Assembly: GCA_944389015.1 (NCBI GenBank)
Contig: CALXKS010000008.1
Coordinates: 1 to 64,000, forward strand
Direction: 5' to 3'
Source of the DNA: an uncultured Spirochaetaceae bacterium
Lineage (GTDB): Bacteria; Spirochaetota; Spirochaetia; Sphaerochaetales; Sphaerochaetaceae
DNA length: 64,000 nt
Shown in pieces: positions 1 to 8,130 of the stretch. Below the pieces are notes generated by a model. It was not told where the DNA came from. It worked only from the letters and a program-made list of their open reading frames with translations, and did no database searches. The position numbers were made by a program, and so were the translations under genes. How positions within the stretch are numbered: position 1 is the stretch's first letter; each line of letters begins with the position of its first letter.

Positions 1-61
1 ATTCCTGCCTCTTCTTCGCTGGAATCCTCTGCTTCCGGAGGGACTCTACTCTTTCTTCCAT
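1..61 (-). CDS. partial CDS, 5' end of an unidentified gene
   Basis: Only the first 20 codons are inside the window; the gene continues beyond position 1. Reading the minus strand from the ATG at 61 gives a very basic, hydrophilic start (MEERVESLRKQRIPAKKRQE). A strong Shine-Dalgarno sequence (AGGAGG) lies 5-10 nt upstream. It is on the same strand as and downstream of the lipoprotein gene that ends at 155, so it may be the next gene of that unit. Nothing can be said about function. Confidence 0.5.
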   Translation of the reverse strand, partial: MEERVESLRKQRIPAKKRQE

Positions 62-80
62 AGTCTTCCTCCTGGAATGG

Positions 81-106
81 GGCCCGGCCGGCATTATGAC
101 CGGGCC
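81..106 (-). terminator. GC-rich hairpin between lipoprotein gene and next gene
   Basis: A perfect 7-bp stem (81-87 with 100-106, GGCCCGG/CCGGGCC) encloses a 12-nt loop. It lies downstream of the lipoprotein stop codon on the minus strand. There is no T-run after it, so it may be an attenuating or mRNA-stabilising hairpin rather than a complete intrinsic terminator. Confidence 0.4.
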
Positions 107-154
107 TGATCAGCCTGGATCTCTCAACCCAGACCCCTCACGAAACTGGATCCC

Positions 155-2743
155 TTAGTTATCAGCAGTTACTGTAACTGTGATATCAGAAGTCGGTACG
201 GTCTTGTCTGGCGATGTGTTATCCAGATACGTCTCATTCACATATGTGATTGTGAATACAACTTTATCATTTGCAGCAAGCTCTCTCGAACCAGTCCATG
301 GTGTTGAAAGAGAATCTCCACTCTTCGTAACAGCTGCAGTCATGCTAAGAATCTTAGTATTAGGGCCTGCCCAATAAGATGTATAGGATTCTGGATTGAC
401 TTCAAAGTCACTAAAATTATATGTATCTGCAGGGATAGTGTTGTTTGAATTATTAAGGACTACATCTTTTCCGTCAATCAAAGTCTTAATTGAGAAGCCT
501 GCAGCAACTGGTTCTACATGCTCAAGTCCCTGGAATGCGGCTGTTGTAACATAGAGTACTGCATCGGAATCACCTTCCTTGCTTGTGTATGTGAAGGAAA
601 GCCTTACGGTATTGCTACCTGGGACAACGACCTTGTCAGTACCCTGCGCAAGAGCAATTTTAGGCTGATCTGAAGTTGCAACTGTTCCTTTTGCTTCATA
701 ACCAGAGATTACATATGCATTTGCAGTAGTTGGAGCAGTAATTGGCTTTCCAACAAGTTTATCAAATGCAGTACCAATAGTTGCGGAGAGATTTGTTACA
801 TCAATATATCCACTTCCTACAGGAATACCATTAGTCTTAACACCCATTTCCACAAATCCAGTGTTGTTGAGTGTTGTGTAGGCATTGTAACTCTTTGCCT
901 CAGCTCCGACTGTGACAGTCTTGTTTGCAACCTCTACGCCATCAACAACGAGTACCCAGTTGTTTGCTGCATATGCAGGATCAATCACGTTGCCGTCCGC
1001 TGCATCATATGTTACTGCAGTCCATGTGATCGGGGAATCAAGCATCGGAGTCTTTCCATCATTGTCCTTTGTATATGTATACTTAGGCGTTGCTGTGATA
1101 GCCTTGACCTCAGATGCCTCTGTATCAACAGAGAAGAATCCTACAACTTCTGTACCAGTGATAGAAACCTTCACAAAGAGCTCATCTGCATTGACATCGT
1201 AGTATGTATCTTCACCTACTTCGATAGTCTCGATGTTCTTATTATCCTTGGAAACCTTATCATCCTCATCTGCAGAGAAGTAATATGCTGTGGTATCAAG
1301 TTCAAACTTTGTTGTGGACTCTGATGTCAGAACCTGTGTTGTACCATCGTTCATCTGCACTGTGACAGAAGCAACAGCACCAGTTGCAGGCTTCAGAGCA
1401 GTAAGGTTAGTGTCTGTGTAATATGCTCTGTTAGGAAGATCAAGATCATCCTTGAATGTTACAGCAGTGATTTCCTCTACGACAGGTGTACCCTTTTCAA
1501 CGAGGCAAGCTGCCAGATCACCGGAATTCCTGATACCTCTGTATGTTGCAACGATATAGAGACTATCACCAACAGTCTCAGGAACTGTGATTGCAACGGA
1601 TGCATCTGTTACTTCAGTTGCGGAGAATGCGAATTCCACACCCTCTGTGATGAACTGTATGTCGTTGTTGATCTCAACAGTCACAACATAGTCAGAAGCA
1701 TCTGGAGCAGCAAGCTTTGACTCCTTGACGAAGCTGACACCTGTGAGAGGAGCAACTGTGAGTGTAGGAGCCTTTACTGTAGCAGTGCCAGCGCCAGCGC
1801 CATTTGTTGTGATACCACTGAAATCGCCATAGGTATAAGCAGCCCTGACCGATGTCATCTCTGTGAAATCATCGGTTGTGATTGTCTCATAATTAGCAGC
1901 ATCTACATACTCAAGCTCAAATCCAGGATCAGATGTGAGAGTATCATACTCTCCAGCCTCATAATCCTTTCCTGCATACTGGACCCTTACCACAAGGTCG
2001 TCGAAGCTAGGTGCTGGAACGCCATCATAGATCCATGCTGGAATCTCTGTGCCGTTCTTGAAGGACACAGCAACAATCTTCTCAATCACAGGAAGCTCTG
2101 CAGCCTCGAATGTAGCTGTGAATGCGAACTCGCCTGTTACAGGAGCAACTTCCGCTGTATCTCCCTGTCCAACAACAGGCTTTACTGTTGCAACAGCATC
2201 AACGCTTGTCTGGGAAGCATTAGGTCCGATGTTGTTGTTTGCATATACAACATCTGTCACCTTGAACTCATCTGAGCCAAGAACCATTGTCTTCTCTGCG
2301 TTCTTGCTGTCAAGGTATGTTGCTGTGACTGTGAGATCGGATGCCTTTGGAACAGCCTTGTTCACATAGGATGAAGGTCCTGTCACGGAAACGCTCTTGA
2401 TCATATATGCAGAGAGAGATCCCTCGGCATAGACAGGATCGCCATATACATCGTATCCGATGAGTGCCTCAAGGCGGTCTCCGATATCGGCTGTACCGTC
2501 CTGATCGACAAGCCTTACGCTCACTGCGGAATCAGCTGGAGCGATAGTGCCGTTATCATAGGTAATCTCTACAGAGAACTTCTGAGGGTCAAATGCCTGC
2601 CCGTCAAGGAAGTCTCCTGTCTGGATTATCTTTCCGCTCTTAACGCTCTGCGGGAGTCCTGTGATGGCTACTGAATCAGAGCAGCCAGCGAGGATCGCAA
2701 CAACGATGAGAGCAGCTGTCAAAAAGATTGATGTCTTTTTCAT
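155..2743 (-). CDS. large Ig-like-repeat surface lipoprotein
   Basis: An 862-residue exported protein. It starts with a basic n-region, a hydrophobic core and a lipobox ending in L-A-G-C at Cys21, so it should be a lipidated membrane-anchored protein. The rest is Thr/Val/Ala-rich, beta-strand-like and almost Cys-free. Internal repeats are visible: segments near residues 220 and 425 both begin P-V-(I/V)-E-x-I-x-A-V-(S/T)-F-K and continue into similar strand patterns, which suggests stacked bacterial Ig-like (BIG) domains of about 100 residues. No catalytic motif is seen. A surface or adhesin-like role is inferred only from this architecture. The start has AGGAGAGG upstream. The promoter contains a G10 tract between its -35 and -10 boxes (see separate entries), so expression may be phase variable. 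Confidence 0.85.
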   Translation of the reverse strand: MKKTSIFLTAALIVVAILAGCSDSVAITGLPQSVKSGKIIQTGDFLDGQAFDPQKFSVEITYDNGTIAPADSAVSVRLVDQDGTADIGDRLEALIGYDVYGDPVYAEGSLSAYMIKSVSVTGPSSYVNKAVPKASDLTVTATYLDSKNAEKTMVLGSDEFKVTDVVYANNNIGPNASQTSVDAVATVKPVVGQGDTAEVAPVTGEFAFTATFEAAELPVIEKIVAVSFKNGTEIPAWIYDGVPAPSFDDLVVRVQYAGKDYEAGEYDTLTSDPGFELEYVDAANYETITTDDFTEMTSVRAAYTYGDFSGITTNGAGAGTATVKAPTLTVAPLTGVSFVKESKLAAPDASDYVVTVEINNDIQFITEGVEFAFSATEVTDASVAITVPETVGDSLYIVATYRGIRNSGDLAACLVEKGTPVVEEITAVTFKDDLDLPNRAYYTDTNLTALKPATGAVASVTVQMNDGTTQVLTSESTTKFELDTTAYYFSADEDDKVSKDNKNIETIEVGEDTYYDVNADELFVKVSITGTEVVGFFSVDTEASEVKAITATPKYTYTKDNDGKTPMLDSPITWTAVTYDAADGNVIDPAYAANNWVLVVDGVEVANKTVTVGAEAKSYNAYTTLNNTGFVEMGVKTNGIPVGSGYIDVTNLSATIGTAFDKLVGKPITAPTTANAYVISGYEAKGTVATSDQPKIALAQGTDKVVVPGSNTVRLSFTYTSKEGDSDAVLYVTTAAFQGLEHVEPVAAGFSIKTLIDGKDVVLNNSNNTIPADTYNFSDFEVNPESYTSYWAGPNTKILSMTAAVTKSGDSLSTPWTGSRELAANDKVVFTITYVNETYLDNTSPDKTVPTSDITVTVTADN

Positions 2744-2779
2744 TCTCTCAATCCTCTCCTTTCTGAATTTTCTAAAAAC

Positions 2780-2811
2780 AGACTACCCCCCCCCCGGTAC
2801 ATTTTTGTCAA
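2780..2811 (-). promoter_or_regulatory. promoter of lipoprotein gene with G10 tract in the spacer
   Basis: Reading the minus strand: a perfect -35 TTGACA (2806-2811), a 20-nt spacer that includes ten consecutive G (2786-2795), then a -10-like TAGTCT (2780-2785). The ATG follows 36 nt downstream, with its own Shine-Dalgarno sequence. A 20-nt spacer is longer than the 17-nt optimum, which seven Gs would give. Slippage in the tract would therefore directly retune promoter strength. Confidence 0.6.
2786..2795. repeat. homopolymer C10/G10 tract
   Basis: Ten consecutive C on the plus strand, the longest homopolymer of G or C noticed in the window. It lies outside coding sequence, 43-52 nt upstream of the lipoprotein start and inside its promoter spacer. 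Such tracts are known hot spots for slipped-strand mispairing. Confidence 0.9.
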
Positions 2812-2914
2812 GTGATTTTTAGGATTGATTGGATTTTTTTGAATTCACTATCAAATCAAGAGATCTCTGGCACTGCTGCTATGCATAATTACAATTATTG
2901 TTAATATGTTTTTA

Positions 2915-2943
2915 TTGACGCTTTAGTTGTAAAGTGTTAAATA
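2915..2943 (+). promoter_or_regulatory. promoter of iron-type alcohol dehydrogenase, very short leader
   Basis: -35 TTGACG at 2915-2920, then either TTAAAT (2937-2942, 16-nt spacer) or TAAATA (2938-2943, 17-nt spacer) as -10. The ATG at 2954 is only 10-11 nt from the -10 and has no Shine-Dalgarno sequence, so the transcript would have a leader of a few bases at most. Confidence 0.5.
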
Positions 2944-2953
2944 CATTGTTGCT

Positions 2954-4174
2954 ATGAACATGCTGAAGAAAATATACTGCAGGACATTCCAGACTGCATT
3001 CAGAATCGCAATACCTCTCCTTCCATACAGGAAGCCGGAGATTCTTTCATCGATGGATGAGCTCACAGCTCTTCTGAACAGGAAGGGAATCAGATCCGTT
3101 CTTCTTGTCACTGACAGTTCAATCAGGGGACTTGGCATCACAAAGCCTCTTGAGGATTCACTGAAGGAATGCGGCATCAAGGCAGCAGTATATGACAAGA
3201 CCGTTGCAAATCCGACAACAGACAATGTAGAGGAAGCAAGAAGTCTTTATCTCAGCGAAAGCTGCGAGGCGATAATCGGCTTCGGCGGAGGATCATCGAT
3301 CGACGCCGCAAAGGCAGTAGGCGCAAGGATCGCATATCCAAGGAAGCCTCTTTCGAAGATGGAAGGAATTCTCAAGGTCCTGAAGAGAATCCCCCTTCTT
3401 ATCGCTGTTCCGACAACAGCAGGAACAGGAAGCGAGACAACGCTGGCTTCTGTTATCGTTGACAGCAGGACAAGGCATAAGTACCCGATAAACAGCTTCC
3501 CGCTCATACCGCGCTATGCGGTTCTGGATCCTGAGAATACAAAGAGCCTTCCTGCATCTATCACAGCAACGACAGGGCTTGATGCGCTGACACATGCTGT
3601 GGAGGCATTCATCGGAAGGTCAACGACAAAGGAGACAAGGGCGGAGGCAATCGAAGCGGTCTCACTTATATTCAGATACCTTCCAAGAGCTTACAGGAAT
3701 GGCTCTGATATGGAAGCAAGAAGAGGAATGCTCCGCGCGGCATATCTTGCAGGAGCGGCATTCACAAAGTCCTATGTAGGCTATGTCCATGCAGTTGCGC
3801 ACTCTCTTGGAGGCAAATACAACACCCCGCACGGGCTTGCAAATGCTGTACTCCTTCCATATGTTCTTGAGTTCTATGGGGAAAGCGCATGGAAGAAGCT
3901 TGCAATCCTTGCAGATGCTGCAGGCATCAAAGGGGAAAGCAATAAGGACAAGGCAGAATCATTCATCATCGCAATCCGGAAGATGGAGAAGGATATGAAG
4001 ATCCCATCAGAGCTTCCTGAGATAAAAGATGAGGATATTGAAGAACTCTCCGAATATGCAGCTAAGGAAGCCAATCCTCTCTATCCTGTTCCGATGCTGA
4101 TGGACAAGGATGAGCTCAGGATATTCTACAAAATGGTTGAGGCAAAGAGCCGGAAGAGAGGCGAGACAGCCTGA
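2954..4174 (+). CDS. iron-containing alcohol dehydrogenase
   Basis: A 406-residue group III (iron-type) alcohol dehydrogenase, a cytoplasmic NAD(P)-dependent enzyme that would interconvert alcohols and aldehydes in fermentation. Family hallmarks are clear: the nucleotide-binding G-F-G-G-G-S-S-I-D-A-A-K near residue 115, P-T-T-A-G-T-G-S-E-T near residue 155, and the metal-ligand region with D-A-L-T-H-A-V-E-A near residue 216 and the later His-rich H-A-V-A-H-S-L-G-G and P-H-G-L-A-N. Length is normal. The first ATG (2954) follows a promoter almost directly; the ATG two codons later is the alternative. A strong terminator follows at 4191. The substrate cannot be told from sequence; 1,3-propanediol, butanol and lactaldehyde enzymes share these motifs. 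Confidence 0.9.
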   Translation: MNMLKKIYCRTFQTAFRIAIPLLPYRKPEILSSMDELTALLNRKGIRSVLLVTDSSIRGLGITKPLEDSLKECGIKAAVYDKTVANPTTDNVEEARSLYLSESCEAIIGFGGGSSIDAAKAVGARIAYPRKPLSKMEGILKVLKRIPLLIAVPTTAGTGSETTLASVIVDSRTRHKYPINSFPLIPRYAVLDPENTKSLPASITATTGLDALTHAVEAFIGRSTTKETRAEAIEAVSLIFRYLPRAYRNGSDMEARRGMLRAAYLAGAAFTKSYVGYVHAVAHSLGGKYNTPHGLANAVLLPYVLEFYGESAWKKLAILADAAGIKGESNKDKAESFIIAIRKMEKDMKIPSELPEIKDEDIEELSEYAAKEANPLYPVPMLMDKDELRIFYKMVEAKSRKRGETA

Positions 4175-4190
4175 TTCCCATGCTCCGCAT

Positions 4191-4220
4191 GCAAGCCGCT
4201 TGATGCGGCTTGTTTCTTTT
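4191..4220 (+). terminator. intrinsic terminator after alcohol dehydrogenase
   Basis: An 8-bp stem CAAGCCGC/GCGGCTTG (4192-4199 with 4205-4212), a 5-nt loop, then TTTCTTTT. Confidence 0.85.
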
Positions 4221-4236
4221 ATCTGTGATTGCATGC

Positions 4237-4242
4237 TAGAAT
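4237..4242 (+). promoter_or_regulatory. extended -10 (TGC-TAGAAT), leaderless start for 4250
   Basis: TGC directly followed by TAGAAT, seven nt before the ATG at 4250. No Shine-Dalgarno sequence is present. It lies just after the preceding terminator, so it should drive a new unit. Confidence 0.55.
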
Positions 4243-4249
4243 CATTGCT

Positions 4250-4783
4250 ATGGATAAAAGACTTATCAAGGCTGCGACTGTCATTATCATCGTGATTCTC
4301 ATAGCGGCAGTGTATTTCATAAAGAATGAAGGAAGCATTTCCCTTATACAGGGAACGATTGATGAGAATGCAGGCATGCTCCAGAGCGGAAGGGAAAGCC
4401 TTGAGATACATGGGTTCTCGCCAGAGATGGTCACATCATCGGAAATCCCTATGATAATCGTCATCGGAGAGGACTACTGCCAGCCATGTCTGAGGATGAT
4501 GCCGGATCTTGAGGAGCTGCACCGCACCCATGATGATATTTCCATAAGGTATATCGATCTTGGAGAGAACGAGGACGCTGCGGCATTCTTCCCGATACGC
4601 GTAACACCAACGATTGCAATATACGAGAAGAATGGAATGCCTTTCGAGCCCGGAGAAGATTCGGGAATCTCCTATCTGCTCTACTCTGACAGGAATACAG
4701 GCGAGCATGTGATGACAGTCCATGAGGGCTACCTTACACGAAGCGAGCTCGAGAGCCTCATAGAGGAAGTCATAAGTGATTGA
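4250..4783 (+). CDS. membrane-anchored thioredoxin-like protein
   Basis: A 177-residue protein with an N-terminal membrane anchor (residues 8-25) and no lipobox, then a thioredoxin fold with the redox motif C-Q-P-C (Cys77/Cys80) and the cis-proline region V-T-P-T near residue 120. It should act on the outer face of the inner membrane as a thiol-disulfide reductant. The gene overlaps by 8 bp with a CcdA-type electron carrier, the usual partner that feeds electrons to such proteins. The ATG at 4250 was chosen because a -10 box ends 7 nt before it; an in-frame TTG at 4229 would add 7 residues that do not fit the leader. The target protein is unknown, and no cytochrome c genes are seen nearby. 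Confidence 0.8.
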   Translation: MDKRLIKAATVIIIVILIAAVYFIKNEGSISLIQGTIDENAGMLQSGRESLEIHGFSPEMVTSSEIPMIIVIGEDYCQPCLRMMPDLEELHRTHDDISIRYIDLGENEDAAAFFPIRVTPTIAIYEKNGMPFEPGEDSGISYLLYSDRNTGEHVMTVHEGYLTRSELESLIEEVISD

Positions 4784-5462
4784 AAGTATTCTCAGGAATA
4801 TGGCCGATATGATATCCCAGGGAGGGATATCCGCACCGCTTATTGCGTTCATAGCCGGCATCATCACCGCAGTCACCCCGTGCTCTCTATCGCAGCTCCC
4901 GCTCGTATTAGCATACGTCGGAGGGGAGGAATCACCATCCAAGGCCTTCCGTCTATCAGCAGTCTATTCGGTGGGGCTCGCAGTCACATTCACGGCATTC
5001 GGAGCAGCGGCAGCACTCCTTGGAAATCTCATTGGGAATGCTGGAAAGCTCTGGTATATGATCCTTGGGGCACTTATGGTGCTTATGTCCCTGCAGATAC
5101 TCGGCATATTCAATCCAATACCCTCAACATACCTTTCTGCTGCGAATAAAAGAAGGGGATACACAGGTGCGCTCATTGCAGGAATCCTCGGAGGAGTGTT
5201 CTCCTCCCCTTGCTCCACTCCTGTCATAATCGCACTACTGACAGTAATCGCAGCAGAAGGAACATTGGCAAGGGGAATCCTGCTGATGCTTCTCTATGCG
5301 CTGGGATCATCGGCTCTTGCGCTCGTTCTCGGCTTCTCACCTGCCCTCATCAGGAAGCTCGGGAGATCTGAGAAGATGCATAGTGTATCCAGAGTTCTGA
5401 ATGCGGTGCTCGGCATCGCTGTACTGGCCCTTGGACTATATATGCTCTATCTTGGGTTCTGA
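4776..5462 (+). CDS. CcdA-like transmembrane thiol-electron carrier
   Basis: A 228-residue polytopic membrane protein of the CcdA/DsbD-transmembrane family. Six hydrophobic helices are visible. The first conserved Cys lies in T-P-C-S near residue 35 and the second in S-S-P-C-S-T-P near residue 147; these two Cys pass electrons from cytoplasmic thioredoxin to extracytoplasmic thioredoxin-like proteins. It starts with GTG overlapping the upstream thioredoxin-like gene by 8 bp and has GAGGAAG as Shine-Dalgarno, so the two are translationally coupled. The 3' end overlaps the convergent gene by 16 bp. Confidence 0.85.
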   Translation: MIESILRNMADMISQGGISAPLIAFIAGIITAVTPCSLSQLPLVLAYVGGEESPSKAFRLSAVYSVGLAVTFTAFGAAAALLGNLIGNAGKLWYMILGALMVLMSLQILGIFNPIPSTYLSAANKRRGYTGALIAGILGGVFSSPCSTPVIIALLTVIAAEGTLARGILLMLLYALGSSALALVLGFSPALIRKLGRSEKMHSVSRVLNAVLGIAVLALGLYMLYLGF

Positions 5463-5908
5463 ATCTCCTCAGGCTCTGCAATCTCATCAAAAGTATCCAG
5501 GATGATGGAAAGGAGGAATTCAATCATGCTATCCTCATTATCCGATCCATGGTACTCACCAAGACTTTCCTTGCTTCCTTCTCCATACATGCTTATATGC
5601 ACAGGTCCATAGAAGCTCTTCACTCCATAATCCGCCTGAAGCTCTTTAAGAGACATTCCCATCAACGGAGCCATAGCCCTGAGATCATCGCGCTCAAGCC
5701 CGGCCTCAAAAAGATACCTCCCCTCTATATGGGCAGTCGCTGCCAGCGGAACATCAATCACAGAGGACTCCGATGAGAGCTCCGGCCTGCGATGGATCCT
5801 TATCTCTATATCACCAGCCTTATAGCGCTTTATCACAGCAGAATCAGGCCTTACGATTGTCTGGAATGCATTCATATCAATTTCATCGGAATTGCGATCA
5901 AGTATCAT
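5447..5908 (-). CDS. hypothetical protein, 153 aa
   Basis: A soluble, acidic 153-residue protein with no signal peptide, membrane segment or recognised motif. The middle (E-S-S-V-I-D-V-P-L-A-A-T-A-H-I-E-G-R) has a beta-strand-rich look, and the C-terminus is rich in Glu and Ile. It starts 4 bp inside the end of the YihY-family gene (ATGA-type overlap), so it is the last gene of the three-gene unit 8056-5447. No function is proposed. Confidence 0.65.
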   Translation of the reverse strand: MILDRNSDEIDMNAFQTIVRPDSAVIKRYKAGDIEIRIHRRPELSSESSVIDVPLAATAHIEGRYLFEAGLERDDLRAMAPLMGMSLKELQADYGVKSFYGPVHISMYGEGSKESLGEYHGSDNEDSMIEFLLSIILDTFDEIAEPEEIQNPR

Positions 5909-7143
5909 AGTCTCTCCAGAAGGTTCTCTATAGTAATACTGCCGGTATCACGGGTTCCCTTATCAAGAAAATCCATCGCTACGGCATCTCCCAGCGTCTC
6001 AACATCATCGCTCGTGACGCTCCCGCAGACAACAACAATCACATCCTTAACGGTGATCTGGTCAAGCGGACGTGCAGGAACGAAGGAGGAACGCCGTGTG
6101 TTAACGGCCATCACCATCTTCGCATCTTCGAAATCGGCAAGATAGGACACGAGAGTAGCGGAAGGAACACCAAGGCGCCGCATGAGTTCCTTCAATGACA
6201 TCGCTCCATCACCAGATCTGTATTTCTGGGCAATCAGGAGAAGCATGTTAACAGCTTCTGCCACCTGCATCACAGGAGGCCGTGTATGTCCGATAACGAT
6301 AGTCTTATCAGGTCTGAACTGATGGATATAGACCATCTCCCCGGAGAAGAAGATTATGAACCAGCAGACATAAAGATACAGGAGAGCGATGAAGACAGAG
6401 GCAAGCGAACCATAGATAACGGAGTATGAGACCATCATCCCTGTTATTCCCTGGAGGATGCTTGTCGCTATGAGAAGAGCCACAAGGCCTGTCGTTGCCC
6501 CGATGGATGAGGATGATGTCCTGATCTTTGCTGCAGGAACTGCTTTATACAACAGGAAAAGAAACATCCAGATCATCAGCGAAGATGAAATAAAACGTCC
6601 TAAGCTTCCTGGGGGGCCGTATCCGATTGCAATGCGGGAGAAAGTGTTCCTTACCATTGTCTGGAGGGCAAATGATGCCACTATCAGGAATGCAAGGACT
6701 ATGAGGAATGTCAGGAATGAGGAGAACCTCCTCATCGCTCCTGTGCTTGGCCTGGTGTGGAATATCTGATTGATCGATACATAGATCTTATCGACAAGAA
6801 GGATTCCTGTGATGATGAATGACACAAGGCCGACGACGCCAAGAGACATCGCGTTGGAGGAAAAGAGCGAGATATAGTCAGCAAGCTGATGACCTGTATC
6901 GGAACCGAATACATCGACAAGGAACTCCGTTATGAAATCCATGAATGGCTGTAGAACACCGAAGACAGAAAGGAATGCGACAAGAAATGTCAGACATGGA
7001 ATAAGGGCTATCAATGTAGAATAGACCATGCCGGATGATATCATCATCACATTGTCCCGCCCCATGCCACGGAATGCTGTAAGCGCAACCTTGAAGTAGT
7101 CTGTCCACCACTGGGCAAAACGCTGGAAGATATTACTCTTCAT
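5905..7143 (-). CDS. YihY/virulence-factor BrkB family membrane protein
   Basis: A 412-residue YihY (formerly 'ribonuclease BN') family protein. About six transmembrane helices occupy residues 25-275, followed by a soluble C-terminal part. That part contains a winged-helix-like segment (S-L-K-E-L-M-R-R-L-G-V-P-S-A-T-L-V-S-Y-L near residue 320). Such fusions are common in this family; the molecular role is unsettled. The start at 7143 was chosen because GGAGG lies 4 nt upstream; it overlaps the end of the hydrolase gene by 11 bp, which implies coupling. Confidence 0.8.
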   Translation of the reverse strand: MKSNIFQRFAQWWTDYFKVALTAFRGMGRDNVMMISSGMVYSTLIALIPCLTFLVAFLSVFGVLQPFMDFITEFLVDVFGSDTGHQLADYISLFSSNAMSLGVVGLVSFIITGILLVDKIYVSINQIFHTRPSTGAMRRFSSFLTFLIVLAFLIVASFALQTMVRNTFSRIAIGYGPPGSLGRFISSSLMIWMFLFLLYKAVPAAKIRTSSSSIGATTGLVALLIATSILQGITGMMVSYSVIYGSLASVFIALLYLYVCWFIIFFSGEMVYIHQFRPDKTIVIGHTRPPVMQVAEAVNMLLLIAQKYRSGDGAMSLKELMRRLGVPSATLVSYLADFEDAKMVMAVNTRRSSFVPARPLDQITVKDVIVVVCGSVTSDDVETLGDAVAMDFLDKGTRDTGSITIENLLERL

Positions 7144-8056
7144 TGATCCTCCGGAGCACATCCTGGCAGAATGCACCGATTTCATCCATTACAGCATCCC
7201 GGTCCGTCTCATTAAGAAGCTCATGCCTGTCTTCGGGGTAAAGCTTCAACCTCGGTCTGAGCCCTGCTTTCTCATAGAGCCTATGGACCTTCCTCACACC
7301 TTTTCCATAGCCGCCTACTGGATCATCCTCTCCTGAGATGATAAGCATGGGCAGATCCTTCCTTATATTCCCTGCCAGCTTACTGTCATTGGCCATCTCT
7401 ATTCCTTCTAGAAGATCAGCGAAGAACGCAGAGGAACATGTGAAACCGCAGAGAGGATCATCCTCATACTTCCTGACCTCTGCCTTGTCTTTTGTCAGCC
7501 AGCCGAAGTTGCCTTCTCCAGGAAAATGCTTCGCATAGCTTCCGAATGCAAGGACATTCATCTTCTCATCGGGCATTCTGCCTCCGGAAGCAGCTGCATT
7601 ATGCTTTGCAATCATACGCCCGACTTTGCCGATCAGCCCCTGGGAAGCACCTGTACCCATTATGATGACAGCATCGAATGCATCAGGATGCATTCCAAGA
7701 ACGCTTCTTGCCATAAACGAACCCATTGAGTGACCCATCAGAAAATGCGGCAGATACTGGTGTTCCTGTGAGATGAGCTTATCGAGAGCCCAGGAATCAG
7801 AACATACGAGCTTCCAGCCATCATGCTCAGCAAACCAGCCCTTCTCGTCCTCGGCCTTAGTGCATCCATGCCCCCGATGATCCTGGGCATATACAACGAA
7901 ACCAAGGGAATTCATATAACGTGCGAAATGATCATATCTGGCACTATGCTCTGCCATGCCGTGCAGTATATGGAGCGTTGCCTTTGCTCCGTCGGTATTC
8001 CATACCCTGAAGAACAGCGGATGCCCATCTGGAAGTGTAAGCGTTCTTTCCTCCAT
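7133..8056 (-). CDS. alpha/beta hydrolase, monoacylglycerol lipase-like
   Basis: A 307-residue cytoplasmic serine hydrolase of the lysophospholipase/monoacylglycerol lipase (PldB-like) family. The nucleophile elbow is G-H-S-M-G-S near residue 110. An oxyanion-loop pattern H-G-M-A-E-H-S occurs near residue 35. The catalytic Asp lies in G-E-D-D-P-V-G-G and the catalytic His in E-D-R-H-E-L-L-N, both in the last quarter. It should release fatty acids from monoglycerides or lysolipids. The ATG at 8056 has GAGAGG upstream, and a -10-like TAGAAT lies about 17 nt before the start, so this gene has a normal leader. It heads a unit with the YihY gene and the 153-aa protein. Confidence 0.85.
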   Translation of the reverse strand: MEERTLTLPDGHPLFFRVWNTDGAKATLHILHGMAEHSARYDHFARYMNSLGFVVYAQDHRGHGCTKAEDEKGWFAEHDGWKLVCSDSWALDKLISQEHQYLPHFLMGHSMGSFMARSVLGMHPDAFDAVIIMGTGASQGLIGKVGRMIAKHNAAASGGRMPDEKMNVLAFGSYAKHFPGEGNFGWLTKDKAEVRKYEDDPLCGFTCSSAFFADLLEGIEMANDSKLAGNIRKDLPMLIISGEDDPVGGYGKGVRKVHRLYEKAGLRPRLKLYPEDRHELLNETDRDAVMDEIGAFCQDVLRRINEE

Positions 8057-8095
8057 AGTCACCTCTCAGCACAATTCTAGCCGGAGGGCAGGATA

Positions 8096-8124
8096 TTGGC
8101 AATAATCGCAATCTGGTGCATTAT
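8096..8124 (+). promoter_or_regulatory. promoter giving a leaderless start at 8131
   Basis: -35 TTGGCA (8096-8101), 17-nt spacer, -10 CATTAT (8119-8124), then only six nt to the ATG at 8131. There is no Shine-Dalgarno sequence. Transcription would start at or next to the start codon. Confidence 0.6.
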
Positions 8125-8130
8125 CTCGGT

